Shown here in pieces: positions 48,146 to 61,007 of a stretch of 64,000 nucleotides of DNA. The stretch is from positions 167,396,871 through 167,460,870 of the forward strand of contig CM035806.1 of the NCBI GenBank assembly GCA_020466095.1. Direction: 5' to 3'. Source of the DNA: Chlorops oryzae (Eukaryota; Arthropoda; Insecta; Diptera; Chloropidae). Both the position numbers and the translations under genes were made by a program. Position 1 is the stretch's first letter. Every line of letters starts with the position of its first letter. The notes under the pieces are model-generated. The model saw nothing but the letters and a program-made list of their open reading frames with translations, had not been told where the DNA came from and did not search any database.

Positions 48146-49020
48146 TTAAGATCCCCTTCAATTCGATTTTTCCAATTTCCGGTCATGCTTTTCTCTTTTT
48201 TTTTTTTCTATTAAGTCTCTTCGACCAGAAAAAAAGTGTGATAATTAAATATATATATCCAAACCAAAAATGTGGGATGCAACTGTAATTCTCACAAGGT
48301 TTATATGCTAATAAACTTTTTAGAATTAGGCCATCTTTCGATAGTTTTTTTTTTCAATTAAATTTTTAATAGTAGAACTACTCATTTAACTGCTGCCTCT
48401 ACTTCGAATGCAGTTCCATTTTCGAAAAAAAAAAAAAAAATCCTCTATAAACCAAATGAGAATTACAAAGCACTTTGATTTTTCGAAAATATCTTATTAC
48501 CGTACTTGTACTTGTACCGTACCGTGTACTTGTTTCGATCTCCATATTTATCATCAGTCTGTAACGCTGCTCAATTTTCTTGCTTTCTCATGCTTTTATT
48601 CGGCATATGTATATGTATGCTTTCTCATGCGAGAATTAACCTTTTGAACATCTGCTGTCAATGCTCTTAACAGCGTCAGCAACAGCAACAGCAACAAAAT
48701 TAATAACAACAGCAAAACCTTAAACTACTTTAAATGAATTTGGTGAATTCTGTTGACCAACTTTCTCATTCGCTCGGTCGCTTTCCCCTCTTTTCGGCAC
48801 TAATGTTTATGCTCTATGCCGTCGTAGTACACTCGAAGAAAGTAAAAAAAAAAATACAAAAATAAAAATAATTGAAAAAATCTTTAAAAAACAAAATGAA
48901 GAAATATGTATTTCCCTTTTTTTTTGTTTTGTTTGGTGAACTTATTTTGAAAAATGAAAGTAAAGAAAGCAAACGCGGCGAACAAGAAGAATTGTGATTT
49001 TTACGGACTGCACACTTTGT

Positions 49021-49032
49021 AGGTCATGACCT
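49021..49032. promoter_or_regulatory. Perfect AGGTCATGACCT nuclear-receptor palindrome
   Basis: Two AGGTCA half sites in inverted orientation without spacer. The left half is preceded by T (TAGGTCA), the core of the E75/DHR3 (Rev-erb/ROR) monomer site. It lies in the intron 2.6 kb downstream of the E75D exon and 1.2 kb before exon 3. It could be an auto- or cross-regulatory site for ecdysone-cascade receptors. Chance occurrence of a given 12-mer in this window is low but the motif is untested. Confidence 0.4.
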
Positions 49033-50254
49033 CACTCTCTCGTGTGAACGACTTTTACTGCTTTCTTTATGATGAGGTATTGTTTTTTGTTTTTTTTTTT
49101 TTCATTCTTTTGTTTGTCTTTTTTGCCTTCCAGCAGCCATGATGACTTTTCTTTTTCGATCATTCATTCACTCATTCATTCATTCATCGATTCATTCGTT
49201 CATCCGTTTGTTCACTCGATTGTTCTTTGATTCGTTCGTTTTCAAATCATCAATTCATGAACTGACCTTAGAAAGTACCAGCATTTAAGGCATCTATTGC
49301 AGAATTATCGAGAGAGAAAGAGAGAGAGAGAGAGTGTGTGTGTGTGTGTGTAGTTTAAAGCACTTATTAGGGAAGAGAAAGAAGGACACTATTTATTTGT
49401 TCAAATCTATGACAAGAGAGCAAATTTAAGTTAGGGAAGAGGAGAAGAAGTGGAAAAAGGCAAAAAATTTTGCCCCTGCCCCAAAGCTCGTTCAATAAAT
49501 TCAGCAGCTGTTTTTCATTAAGCTACGCGCGCATGCATCTCAGCGGCGGCATTGTCTGAATACAAGGCAATGACCCACTTAAAGGGCTTAATACCACCGA
49601 CGGGACGCAACGCGACGCGACGCGACGCATTGAAACCAGAGAGGAGACCGACCAAAGAAGTGCAGCACAAAGCGATGCATTCATTCGTTCGTAGGCGACG
49701 ACGACGACGACGAAGACCGACGATGTGCATGTGGGTAGAGTGTCTCATTAAGTTTGTTGTGGCTGCGTTGTTCGTTTCTTCGTTGGTTCGCTCTTCTTGT
49801 TTGCGTCTCTCTCGCTCACGCTCTCTCTGTTGAGCATTAATCGCTTAACGCAAAAGCCGTATCAATGGCCTGTCATGTAAAAATGTGTAACGAGGATCGC
49901 TTCAATGGGTTTTTGGTTTTTTTTTTTTTTTAATAAAAATAATGAGAAGACATTAAAAGTGTCCTTCTTCGCTTCCGCTCCGAGAAAACGAGGAATAAAA
50001 TACGCGATGAAAAAGCATAAAAAGCGAATTGGGTTAAACAGCTGTTGCCTGCCAACCACCTGCCTCATAGTTTCTCTCTCTCTCTCTCTTGTTTTTCTTG
50101 TGCATGGGAGGGGGGAAAAAATTCAAAAATATATTTTTATGATATAAAAAAATGTATGAAATTATTTAAGTATTTTTGTTTTTTATATGCCCGATTTGAT
50201 GCCCTTTCTCACTCTTAATCATTCGCTTTCTCTGTTCTTCTTTTTTTTTTGCAG

Positions 50255-50493
50255 CTGTTCGATTTGGACGTGTGCCTAAACGTGAGAAAGCACGCATATT
50301 GGCTGCCATGCAGCAGAGTACACAAAATCGCGGTCAACAGCGCGCACTAGCCACCGAATTGGATGATCAGCCACGCCTACTCGCCGCCGTATTGCGCGCC
50401 CATTTGGAGACGTGCGAATTTACAAAAGAAAAAGTCTCCGCCATGCGTCAACGTGCACGTGAATGCCCATCGTATTCAATGCCGACATTGCTG
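50255..50493 (+). CDS. Eip75B: E75 exon 3: DBD C-terminal extension and hinge
   Basis: This is a 239-base exon that starts in phase 1 after a T-run and GCAG. Read with the previous G (E75B: Ala) or C (E75D: Pro) it continues VRFGRVPKREKARILAAMQQ, the conserved basic extension after the zinc fingers. It then has STQNRGQQRALATELDDQPR, LLAAVLRAHLETCEFTKEKV and ends CPSYSMPTLL. The basic GRVPKREKAR segment contributes to DNA contacts in forms with fingers; the rest is hinge and the first helices of the ligand domain. The donor GTGAGT at 50494 gives phase 0. This is the first exon common to all isoforms, including E75D. Confidence 0.97.
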
Positions 50494-51212
50494 GTGAGTT
50501 GAAATTTGAAATGATTTCCAAAAAACGAAAATAAATAAATAACAAACAAAAAATCAATCAAATATTTCCATTGGTCACCCAAAACGAGCGTCTTGAATCG
50601 ACCTTACAAAATATTCACACTTTATTGTTAAAATACACAAAATCCAAAAGAATAAAAATATCGACAGAAACACACACAGATTCTAAGCGAGAAAAAAATA
50701 TTTAAATTTTCAATTATCTTCAAAAAAAAGATTTTTTTCTGATATATTTTTTTTTGAATTTTTCTTTTTTTTTTTTCTTGTCAATGAAAACCTTACGCAC
50801 TCAAATCGACTCAAGGGCTTCCTCGCCCAAAATCCAATAAAAGAAGAAAAAAAAAAATAATAATAATAAAAAAAAAAAAATCGTTAACCTCGCACTTCAA
50901 TTTGAAGTGAAGCCAACAACAAAAATTAGCGCAAACAGTTTTACAACAATTTTTATGTAGATTATTTAACAGTTCGCTCTTGCTCTTGCTGCTGCTGCTG
51001 CTGCTGCTGCTGCTATTCCAATAACGTGTTGCCATGTCTAAATGTAGACATGTGTCTACAGTCTCTGATCTCTTCTTCTTGTTCTTCGGCGAGTAATTTT
51101 TTTTCTTCTTCTTCTTCAACCTCAACATTGAAAAAACGTCCTTCACATTTTAATTTCGTGTGAGTCACCTTCTTCTAAAAACCAAAGAGAAGCAATGGCA
51201 AAGAAAAAAAAA

Positions 51213-51830
51213 AAACGGAGTAAAAATTAAAATTTTAATGGAAACAAAATTTTTTCAATTAAAAAAAAAATTCTTTTTTAATTCAAATAAACTTTTTAAT
51301 TTTAAAAAAATTTAAAAAAATATTTAAAAAAATATTTTAAAAAATTACGGATTTTTAAATTCAAAATTAAATTAAAAAATTTTAAATCATTAAATTTTAA
51401 ATCGCATCCAGAAGGAATGACCGGAGTAAATTCTTTTTAGTTCAAATAAACTTTTTAATTTAAAAAAAATTTGTTTTTAAATTTTAAAAAATTACGGATT
51501 TTTAAATTTTAAAAAAAATTAAACATTTTTAAATCATGAAACTTTAAATCGCATCTAGAAGCAATGACCGGAGCAAAGGGAGCTAATATTAAAATTTTAA
51601 TGAAATCAAAATTTTTAAATTAAAAAAAAAATTTTTTTTAATTCAAATAAACTTTTTAATTTTAAAAAAAATTTTAAAAAATATTTTAAAAACTCACGGA
51701 TTTTTAAATTCAAAATTAAATTTTAAAAAAAATTTCAAAATTTTAAAATCATTAAATTTTAAATCGCATCTAGAAGCAATGACCGGAGTAAACGGAGTAC
51801 AAATTAAAATTCTAATGAAAAAAATTTTTT
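51213..51830 (+). repeat. A/T-rich tandem array, about four units
   Basis: Units are marked by CGCATCTAGAAGCAATGACC followed by GGAGTAAA at about 51410, 51556 and 51772. Shared segments are TTCAAATAAACTTTTTAATT and ACGGATTTTTAAATT. Unit length is about 215 bases, with the second about 146 by internal loss. Non-coding. Confidence 0.75.
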
Positions 51831-54800
51831 CAAATAAAAAAATTGTTTTTAAAATTATAAGTATGTATACATACATATGTACTTATTAATAAAAAAAAAT
51901 TTTTTTTAAATTTAAAAACAATGAAAAGAAATCTTTGAAAAAATTTTGAAATCAAACTTTTATTAAAAAATAATTGTAAAAATCTTAAGTAAAAAAAATT
52001 TAAAAAATTTCAATTAAAAAATTAAAGTTTTGAAAAAAAAAATTTTAGTTAAATAAAAAATTTGAAACAAATTGAGCAAATTAAAAAAAAAATTTTAATA
52101 TTTTAATAAAAAATTTTTTAAATTTTTTTTATTAAAATTTTATTTTTCAATTTTTATTAATTTTTTTTTTTTTTTTTAATCAAAAAAATTTCAATTAAAA
52201 ATAATTTTTTTAAAATTTTCGGTTACAAAAGCTTATGCCTAAAACTAAATTTTAAAATTCAAAAAATCTTAAATCTCGTCAAGAACGATCGAAAAAAATT
52301 GCCTTTTAAAGCTAATCGCAACTATTTCTCTGACCGCAACCATTGCGTGGGTATGGCTTGAGCATTGAGTTCTTTGTTCTTCACTTTTCGTCTGTCATCG
52401 TATGCGGTAATAAATAAGCCAAAAATTTAAAAAAAAATAAAAAAACAGACACAAGCAAATCTTTTCGACGGTAATTAAGACAACAGATCCGACGGATTGT
52501 CCACTGCCACACTTCATTTCTGGTCGTCAAATGCATTTTCGAAAATCTGTTTTCAATTGTCAAATCACCAAAACAAAAAAAAACAAAAAAAAAAAAAGAA
52601 ATCAAAAATATTGAAAAATTAAAAAATTCTCCTCTCAAAAGCCTTGACCTCGTTTAAAGTAAGGAAACGATTCAATTTCTTGAAGGTGCTTCCTCAAAGC
52701 GTTCAGAAGAATTCCAACGACTCGCCTCGAACGCGGCCGATTTTCCATATTCGAAAAGAAAAACAAACAAAAACACAAATTCAAATGAAAATACAGAAAT
52801 AAAGTAAAAAAAAAAATAAAATAAAAAATTTTCAATTATTTAGAAAAAAAAAAACAAATCGTATTGCCCCTTGGAAGTGGTGTCCATTTACCGCCCGGTC
52901 AATCCGATGGCCGCCGCAGTTAAACAAACTGCCCGGCAATTAGTTAGTGCTGACAATGTAGGATTGCTCTCCTTGCCCTCTGTTCGCCTCCTGCAGCCCA
53001 CTAATTTCCATTTAACGTACGATTGACGTCAATTTGTATACGCCGTTCTATGCGGAAGTCATGCCAATGACTTGAGTTAATATTCAAAGAGTGAAATATT
53101 TCACTAGAAACGACTAGAAATACGGGGTGAGCTGGGGGAGTGCTGTGCTGTGCTGCGGTGCGGTGTCATGAGCTGCGAGTTAATGACTTAACTAGCCACA
53201 GAGCGCGCGCGCGTTCTTGTTTAAAAATAAACGCTGATCAAAATTCGATTTAAGATAAGCCTATTTTTGCACAGTGGAACAGAGTGAGGGAGATTGAGGC
53301 AGTAAATAAGAGAGTGGCACACGCTAGAGTGTCCCATATCCACTCTTTGATATTTCAATGTCAAATTTGCCATTTTGCGAAAAATTCGCTATAAATAGAA
53401 AGAAAGAAAAATAGAAAGAAAAAAAAAATAACCAAGTGAGGGAAATCAAATGAAATGAAATAAAAATTCTCCGGCATTTTCTCCTCCCCTTGCCCTTCCC
53501 AGCACACATCGTTGCATACGACCATCCCACATACTATTTTCATTTTTGATTGAGTCATGATTTTTATGAAATATTTTAACGCCACGTAAAATGAGCATTG
53601 AATTGAGAACTTTTAATGGGGCGTGCTTTTTCTTCTTCACTCATTTCATTTTCGATGTAAATTTTTACTTCAAAATTATTCAAATCCGGCCGCCTCTGTC
53701 CACCACCCACCCTCACTTTCGAGACCATCACTGACCATCCAAAAAGCTATCAACAATAGTAGTGAACCTGTAAGTGAAATCCATAAGAACTCATTTCAAC
53801 TCCCCCCACATCTCCCCTTCCCACTTCGTTGTTAGCCTTTCTCAGAAGAAGAAAAAAATAAATAAACTCGAAATTGAAGGTCAAGTTTAGCGTCAGCGCG
53901 AGCGGCAAGCAAAAAAAAAAAAAAATAAAAAGAAATATAATCCACACGCTATCAAAGAATTCGGCATGAAAATATTTATTTTTTCCCCCCAAATTTTTAT
54001 TAGTATGTATTAAGAATTATGTTTGTTCTTGTTCTCATTTTTTTTTTTTTTTTTTTTTGCATATGCATATTTCATTTATTTTATTGCTTTTAGTCTTGCG
54101 TAGGTACTCTATCCCAATGTTATCGCCAATTTTTCTGGTATCAACAACATGATTGTTCTTGTTTCTTGTTGATGATGTGCGTTCGTTCGTGTGTGTGATT
54201 TCATGTGGTGCGTGAGGGAACGAAAAGGTTAATAAGTCACATCAATTTCGACACACACACAAATTATCAATTCAAGTGCATATGTACCCGGTACAACGAT
54301 TATCCTGTAAATGTGTACACTTTGCTCGGCGTGGAACCTTCTTCTTCGACTGTCCTTCTATCGCTCTCTCGCTCTCTCTCTGTGTGTGCTTATGTGTCCA
54401 TTTCTCTTCATTCATTTAAATGATTCCAAAACTGAATGATTCAATGATTTTGAGTAGAAATACATGGTATTATTTGACGGTATGTGCGAGGAGAGCGGCA
54501 GCAATAGCCAGCTTAGCATTCAAATTGTTGCCTTAAAACACCATTCAGCACAACAACAGCGTAGTATAAAAATAATAATAATAAAAATAATGAAAAAAAA
54601 AAAAATTAACTTATTCAAGGTTAAAAAATAACTCGCCTCAAGGTCGTATTTGTGTTCTTTTTCTACGTTGTAGACATGTGCGAATTAATGCAATTTTTTT
54701 TTTTTTTTTTTTTTAATTTTTTATTTATTTATTTAATTTTTTTTTGGAAATTTTGTCCATACAATTCGGTTTTTTGGGTTTTCAGGTGTGTCTCTGTTTT

Positions 54801-54849
54801 GTGTGTTTCTAAATGGTTTTTTATTATCATATTTTGTATTTCCTTTCAA

Positions 54850-55425
54850 AGAGAGAGGGGGAGAAAAAGAGTGAAATGGGGAGAGATATAGACAGAGAGT
54901 GAAATGAAAAGCAAGAGAGCAAAAAGGCGAGAGAGAGTGAAAAGATGAGGGAGTGAAAAGAAGAGTGAGAAGGAGAGAGAAAAGGAGAAAGAGAAAAGGA
55001 GAGAGAAAGAAAAGGAGAAGAGAGAAAAGGAGAGAGAGAAAAGGAGAGAGAGAGAAAAGGAGAGAGAGAGAAAGAGAGAGAGAGAAAAGGAAAGAGAGAG
55101 AAAAGGAGAGAGAGAAAAGGAGCGAGAAAAGGAGAGAGAAAAGGAGAGAGAAAAGGAGAGAGAAAAGGAGAGAGAAAAGGAGAGAGAAAAGGAGAGGAAA
55201 AGGAGAGAGAAAAGGAGCGAGAAAAGGAGCGAGAAAAGGAGCGAGAAAAGGAGGAGAAAAGGAGCGAGAAAAGGAGAGAAAAGGAGAGAAAAGGAGAGAA
55301 AATGAGAGAAATTGAGAGAGAGAAGGAGAGAAAAGAGCGAGAAAAGTAGCGAGAAAGGAAACAGAAAAGTAGTGAGAAAAGTATTGAAAAAAGAGAAAGA
55401 AAAGGATCGAGAAATGGGAAGGCGA
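54850..55425. repeat. GA-rich tract (GAGAAAAGGAGA units)
   Basis: About 575 bases of purine-only sequence on the + strand with GAGAGAAAAGGA and GAGCGAGAAAAGGA units of 12-14 bases. Glu/Arg/Lys and Leu/Ser frames through it are artefacts. Confidence 0.9.
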
Positions 55426-56596
55426 GAGAAGGAAAAACTATTCCGATGAGTCCTTGGGGAAAGTCTCATCTAAAATTCTATACTGTAACAGCATTAATAT
55501 TAACATAAGGCATTCTCTCATCGATCAATGCCGAAATGTATGTCTTCCGTGTAACAATTTAAACGTCTAATGAGTGATTAACCGTTAAACATCATTAAAA
55601 TACTTTAATGACAAGTTCAAATCGTACTTCGATTGCTCTGTCATGAGTAAAGTACCCACCTACCATACCTACCTTTGAAAAAATAAAACCCACAGTCCCT
55701 GGTGTATATATGTGTGTGTGCGAGACGGTTAGAACCCCAGTCGGCAATTGGGTCTTGCATGAATTTATTCTTTTAAGAATTCGTCGAAAATTGTAATGTC
55801 GAGAAATATCAGGCATATCAAATAAGGCAAATATACCGAAATCGTAGTCAAATGAAAACCATAAATTGCCCTATGACACCGCAATGTTAATTTTCAGCGA
55901 TGAATTCCACAGAGTAGCCGCCCATAGGAGCTACTGTGTGCAAAAATCGGTGCTAAGCCTTACATTTTCCCCACTGGGACATTATGAATGATGGACGGAC
56001 ACAACAATAACGTGACGACCTTGTTGAAAAGAAGGAAATCAGTTTATTTATTTATAATAATTATTTATCAATACGTTCTGTACGCTTGACATCTGTACTT
56101 TGTGCACAGTATTCCCATGCATTGTATGTGTATTTGATTTTTTTTTCCATAGTTCTCGCAAAGATTTTTTTTTTTCATATTCTTATGTATATATCATCGT
56201 GTGCGTGTGTGTGTGTGTGTGTGTAAGCGGATAGTAACTTCGCGATAAGGCAAAAATTTGTCATTCTTTTTGTAAAAAAAATCACAAGCTGTGTACAATG
56301 CCCCATACACCCGGTATATAGCTTGTGTATGGAACGAAACGAACTAAACCGGTATTTTTCATTATTTCAATATACCAATGCTATACACAGTGAATCCAGT
56401 TTTCACACCACGGCACATCTTAGGACATGTATTAGGAAAAATGTGGGCAGGCCCCGTATATTAGCAGCGTGCTGTGTGCTATGCACGTGTTCGAGCACCT
56501 CCTGTACACAGTTCCGGCTGGGATACATACATAGGTCGTCATTGAACTTCAATGCAGGCTACGATCATTATTTCGTTCGCGCTACAGTAGGCATTC

Positions 56597-56970
56597 ATGT
56601 ACAACAAGAGTGTCACAACTCAAAATTTGAAAGCGCAGTTTAACCGATACAGTCTACGTACATTTGTATGACGAAGAGACTGACATATATGTTTTTTTTT
56701 ACGCTGATTTACAATAACAAAGATGCAACTATGTCCGTGTTTAGATTAAGGGAGACACTGGAAGGAAACACATGAGAGTGACAGGGACGAAAGACATTCC
56801 ATCTCCATCACTCTCATGTGTTTCTTTCCAATGTCTCCCGTCTTGTCTCTTGTCTCCTGTTTAAACCGGGCCTATGAGTGTGCGGCTAGATGGACAAGTG
56901 ACCTGTGAACACATTTCTTGCATTAACCGCAATAAGAGAAATTTTTAGTTGTGACACTCTTGTTGTACAT
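56597..56970. mobile_element. 374-bp inverted-repeat element with nested palindrome
   Basis: Perfect 24-bp inverted ends (56597-56620 and 56947-56970; outermost ATGTACAACAAGAGTGTCAC) enclose a second inverted repeat of 32-bp arms (56750-56781 and 56808-56839; arm begins GGGAGACA, 30 of 32 identical). This could be one miniature element inserted into another, or a single complex fold-back element. No coding capacity and no clear target duplication. Confidence 0.65.
56750..56839. repeat. Inner palindrome, 32-bp arms
   Basis: The arm begins GGGAGACACTGGAAGGAAAC and ends CATGAGAGTGA. Its inverse follows after a 26-base loop with two mismatches. RNA across it would form a strong hairpin. Confidence 0.85.
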
Positions 56971-58639
56971 GTGCGATATGTTAGTATGTACCTACGTATG
57001 TCGCTCGAAATGTATCAAGTATTTTAATTTGTTGAAATTAATATCTTTTTTCATTTCTGTTCCAAATGAAATGCGAAATTTCCGCTTTTATTATATGAGT
57101 TTTAAGTACATTTTTCATGCCAATTGAGAAACGTGTTTTTGTTGAGTTTTAAACAAAATTTGATTTGTTTACCTTACCGAAAAATTGCTTTTCTTTTTAA
57201 TATTTTTTTTTTTGTTTTTTTTTTTTTTTTGTTGCTGATTCTTATCGTAGCGCGTGTTCTTTCGTATTCTTGCAAAAAAAAAAAAAATAATAATAATAAA
57301 AATAAAAATAAATAAAAATAAACAAATATATGGAGAAGGAAAAATTATTTTGAAGGTCAACTTAGCCGTTTCTCCGCTCAAATTATAAGCAAACACAAAG
57401 CACACTCACACACACACACACTCACTCATCTTTGAAACACCTACACAGCGTAGTCTAATCGCGCGTTTAAATAGCGCCAACAACTATTTCCGCTTATGAT
57501 GCACCCGATGAGCGTGATAAAAACTGATCAAAATTCATAAAGCTTGACAGCAGCGAGCACACACACACACACACACACACACAGCACAACAAAAACAAAA
57601 TAAAGAACAAACGAAAAGAACGAACGACGAACGAATCGTAAATCGGCTTGAGAGGCAAACGTGTGCCCGCCAAAAATTCATCTTCGCTTTTTTCTATTCG
57701 GTTCTGAAGAGCTTCAAATACCGGTTTTTTTTTTGGTTTTTTTTCTGTTAGGTTTTTTGTTTTTGTTTCTCTTTTTTTTTTGTTTTTTTTTTTTTTTGTT
57801 TGTGCTTTTGCATTTGCCTAGAAGAGAATGGCGACCTTTTTTCGTTTTTTGCCGGCAATTTGCACTTGACAATGGCCATAAGATTGCGAGTGTGCGACGC
57901 ATACCGACAGCGAGAGTGTGAGTGTAAGCGAGAGTGTGAGCGAGAGGAGAGCACGGATGAGTGAGTGGAAAATAGTTTAGTGCTGGGGTATGGGAAGTAC
58001 ATAGAAGAACAAACGGTAATGGCAACAGTACGAGAATTGCGCGGCAGCAGCAGCGGCGGCGGCGGCTGTTAAAGCTCAAGGTTAATGGTCGCATGTGACG
58101 TGTACAATGGGACAAACGTTCTTAATTGATTGCCAAATATTAAGTTATTGGCAAAGAACTTAAAAATTCAATTCGTTGCCCTTCATATCTTAAGAATTTT
58201 TCCCCATTTTTTTTTTTTATCGATTTTATTTTCGAATCATTCGTTAAATGACACGTTTTGAAATTAATTTCATTAGATATAAAATAAAAAAGTAAAAAAA
58301 AAAATAAATAAATTCAAATAATCGACATACTTATCTACTACTTATACGTATGTAGGTATGTATGGCTTTGAAAAACCCGGAAAAGTCGGGCAATGAACGA
58401 TCTTTGATCTTGTCAATGAGAAAGCGTGCTGTTAAATTCATTTTTCATTGCGAAGCGATTCGTCGCAATCGTTTTAATTCGTTAAGTATTAAGTATAAAT
58501 TCTCACAAATAAATTTTGTGCCGTTCGTGTTATTTCCCGTTTTACGTAAAAACGTACACGTGCTGTTGTGTGTTTCATTTGAAGAGTACCCACTCGAATA
58601 TTATGTATTTTAATTCCGTAAAATAATAATCAGCTGTAA

Positions 58640-59640
58640 TTTTAAACTTAACGAACGTTGATTTCGTCTTTAAGCACGTTTTTGCCTTTCGTTTTAGATT
58701 GCGGAAGTTTCTAAAATGCTCGATTTTCTGTTTTCACTTTAATAAGATTTTTAACGCAACTTAACGAAATGCGTTTGTTTTTTTTTTATTTATGCTAAAA
58801 CGTCAAGTTCTTTTAAATTTATCGGATTTTAAAAAGTTGCATTTAGTTTTTCGACAAAGAATGAAGCTTGACGAAATTTAACGAAAGTTTTCCAATTCTA
58901 TTTCTTCTTTTTTTAATGTTAAAATGTCTAATTTCTTTGAAAATTAACGACTTTTGTTAGTTCTTTCAAGTATTTCGAAAAAATTTCAACTTAACGAAAC
59001 TTAACGAAAGTTTTCTAATATAATTTCTTTTTTGTTTAGTGCTTTATTGTCTAATTTCTTTCGAATTCAACGATATTTGTTCAGTTCCTTTACTTTTTCG
59101 AAAACAAATTCAATCTATCGAAACTTAACGAAAGTTTTCCAATTCTATTTCTTCTTTTTTTAATGTTAAAATGTCTAATTTCTTTGAAAATTAACGACTT
59201 TTGTTAGTTCTTTCAAGTATTTCAAAAAAATTTCAACTTAACGAAACTTAACGAAAGTTTTCTAATTTAATTTCTTCTTTGTTTAGTGCTTTATTGTCTA
59301 ATTTCTTTCGAATTCAACGATATTTGTTCAGTTCCTATTACTTTTTCGAAAAAAAAATTCAATCTATCGAAACTTAACGAAAGTTTTCCAATTCTAATTC
59401 TTCGTTTTTTAATGTTAAAATGTCTAATTTCTTTCGAAATTCTAACGATACTTTTATTAGTTCCTTTCTAAGTATTTCGAAAACATTTTCAACTTAATCG
59501 AAACTTAACGAAAGTTTTCTAATTTAATTTCTTCTTTGTTTAGTGCTTTAATGTCTAATTTCTTTCGAATTGAACGATATTTGTTCAGTTCTTATTACTT
59601 TTTTGAAAAAAAATTCATCCTATCTTATTGTGAAACTGAA
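58640..59640 (+). repeat. Tandem array, about 125-bp monomer in alternating dimers
   Basis: The motif TTAACGAAAGTTTTC recurs at about 58880, 59003, 59128, 59250, 59376 and 59507, i.e. every 122-131 bases. Two monomer types alternate: one followed by CAATTCTA..TTAATGTTAAAATG and the other by TAATTTAATTT..TTTAGTGCTTTA. This gives a roughly 248-base higher-order repeat. The first units (58640-58870) are more decayed. Confidence 0.85.
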
Positions 59641-60191
59641 CGAAACAATAATTTCCATCATAGGTACTTGCTCAACGAATCGAAATCGATGTGAGATTTC
59701 GTGAAATTCATTAGAATTTCATCTCATCGCTGCATTCGCGGAAGCGAACTTGCATAGAAAGCTCAAGAAGAAACGAGCAAAAAAAAAAACACGTTGACTT
59801 TCCCAATAATTTTTACCTTATTCCTCCCATGCTAATGCCTTGTGTTCTAACGGCGCCATTTGCAATACCCCCCCATCCCTCCCCCATCTGTCTATGATCA
59901 TGAACAAGGGCATTAGCTAACGGTAAGAGCCTTGAACTCTAGTTCGTCGCCCTTGATGTGAATGTCAGCCAAGAATATTACAAGAACAAAACAAGCAACA
60001 ACAGGAAAAGCAACAAAGTCAAACGTCAGCGTCAGCGTCAATATGGCGCGTCAGTCGCCGCTAATGCCTGCCTTAATAGTGGGGCTAGGAATATTAACGA
60101 CTCACAGTCGTGAGAGCGCGCACTTGTCATCCAGTTTTTCCGAGAATTTCTCGACCCATGATGCCCATGCCAAAATTGTGCTTACATACAT

Positions 60192-60215
60192 ACATACATA
60201 CATATGTATGTATGT
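60192..60215. repeat. 24-bp (ACAT)/(ATGT) perfect palindrome
   Basis: ACATACATACAT is followed directly by its inverse. A microsatellite that switches strand at the centre and can extrude as a cruciform. Common in fly genomes. Confidence 0.85.
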
Positions 60216-61007
60216 CCCTCGGTAGTTATATTTGTTCTGATTGTTGGTTTTGTTGCTTTTCTGTCTTCCTATATTTGTTAATGTTTTTAGTGATGTTAGT
60301 TTTCCGATTCGATTCTATACATTATACATACATACATACATGTGTGTACCTGCACGAATCGTGTCGTGTGGGGAAAAGAATTGGCTTGGAAGCAGAAGGA
60401 AAAAATGAGGAAAAGCGGAAAGCTAAAAATGGCACAAGTGTGTCGTCATATTCTCAAGTGCAAACAAAAACTGTTGCTATGGCACGACGAGGAGGAGGAG
60501 GAGGAGGAGGCGGCGGCCACAACGGGTCAGGATAGTTTATTGATCAGCATGACCGGCGCTGATGCCGACGCTGACCTTCGGTTGAACTCAATGCGGCGCA
60601 CATTATTACGAATTTGTCTACATATCTATCTAGATTGTATGTATTGTATGTATGTATGTACGTTTTGTGTGGATTGCATGACACGTCATCAGCCGTCAGG
60701 TTGTGTCGGTACCGCATGGCGTCGCGTCGCGTCGCGTCACGTCGCATGGCGTGGCATCATTCAGGGTATTTCCGTGTTCGAGCAACAGTTATGAAATGCT
60801 CGACATACTTATGTATATACCTACTTATTTACATATTAATATGAACACGCGAATATATTTATCTAACAATGAAAGCATTTGTGTCGATTCAATGAAAAAC
60901 GCTCTTTGGGGCACCACCCTACATTCTGTATTATCCGAATTGTACTAAATAAATTTTCTCTCTCTCTCTCTCTCCCTTTCTCTTTTTCGCTTTCTCGTTT
61001 ATGGCAG

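Larger units (their letters stand above)
26509..50254 (+). other. Eip75B: E75 intron 2 (contains E75D first exon)
   Basis: A 23.7-kb intron from GTGAGT to a T-rich tract and GCAG. Apart from the E75D exon at 46353 it holds a T-rich repeat, two SINE-like copies, several miniature elements, microsatellites and a few TATA-like or receptor-site candidates, listed separately. The stretches 28461-30560, 30776-33430, 33800-37800, 38300-41350 and 43361-44725 show no gene that I can support. Confidence 0.85.
46417..50254 (+). other. Eip75B: E75D intron 1 (3' part of intron 2)
   Basis: A 3.8-kb intron from GTAAGT to GCAG at 50251-50254, phase 1. It contains a (CT)n tract, a TTAA-flanked palindromic element and a perfect receptor palindrome. 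The remaining DNA is unique and A/T-rich with (GACT)n, (GCGAC)n and (GT)n microsatellites. Confidence 0.85.
50494..61007 (+). other. Eip75B: E75 intron 3
   Basis: A 10.5-kb phase-0 intron from GTGAGT to a CT-rich tract (60955-60990) and GGCAG. It contains two tandem arrays, a GA-rich block and a nested inverted-repeat element, listed separately. The stretches 52200-54840, 55440-56590, 56980-58630 and 59650-60950 show only unique A/T-rich DNA and short microsatellites. Confidence 0.9.

Noticed and set aside
56323..56643. 106-residue plus-strand frame with several Cys/His
   Set aside because: No recognisable family, no splice or promoter context, and it overlaps the left end of an inverted-repeat element.
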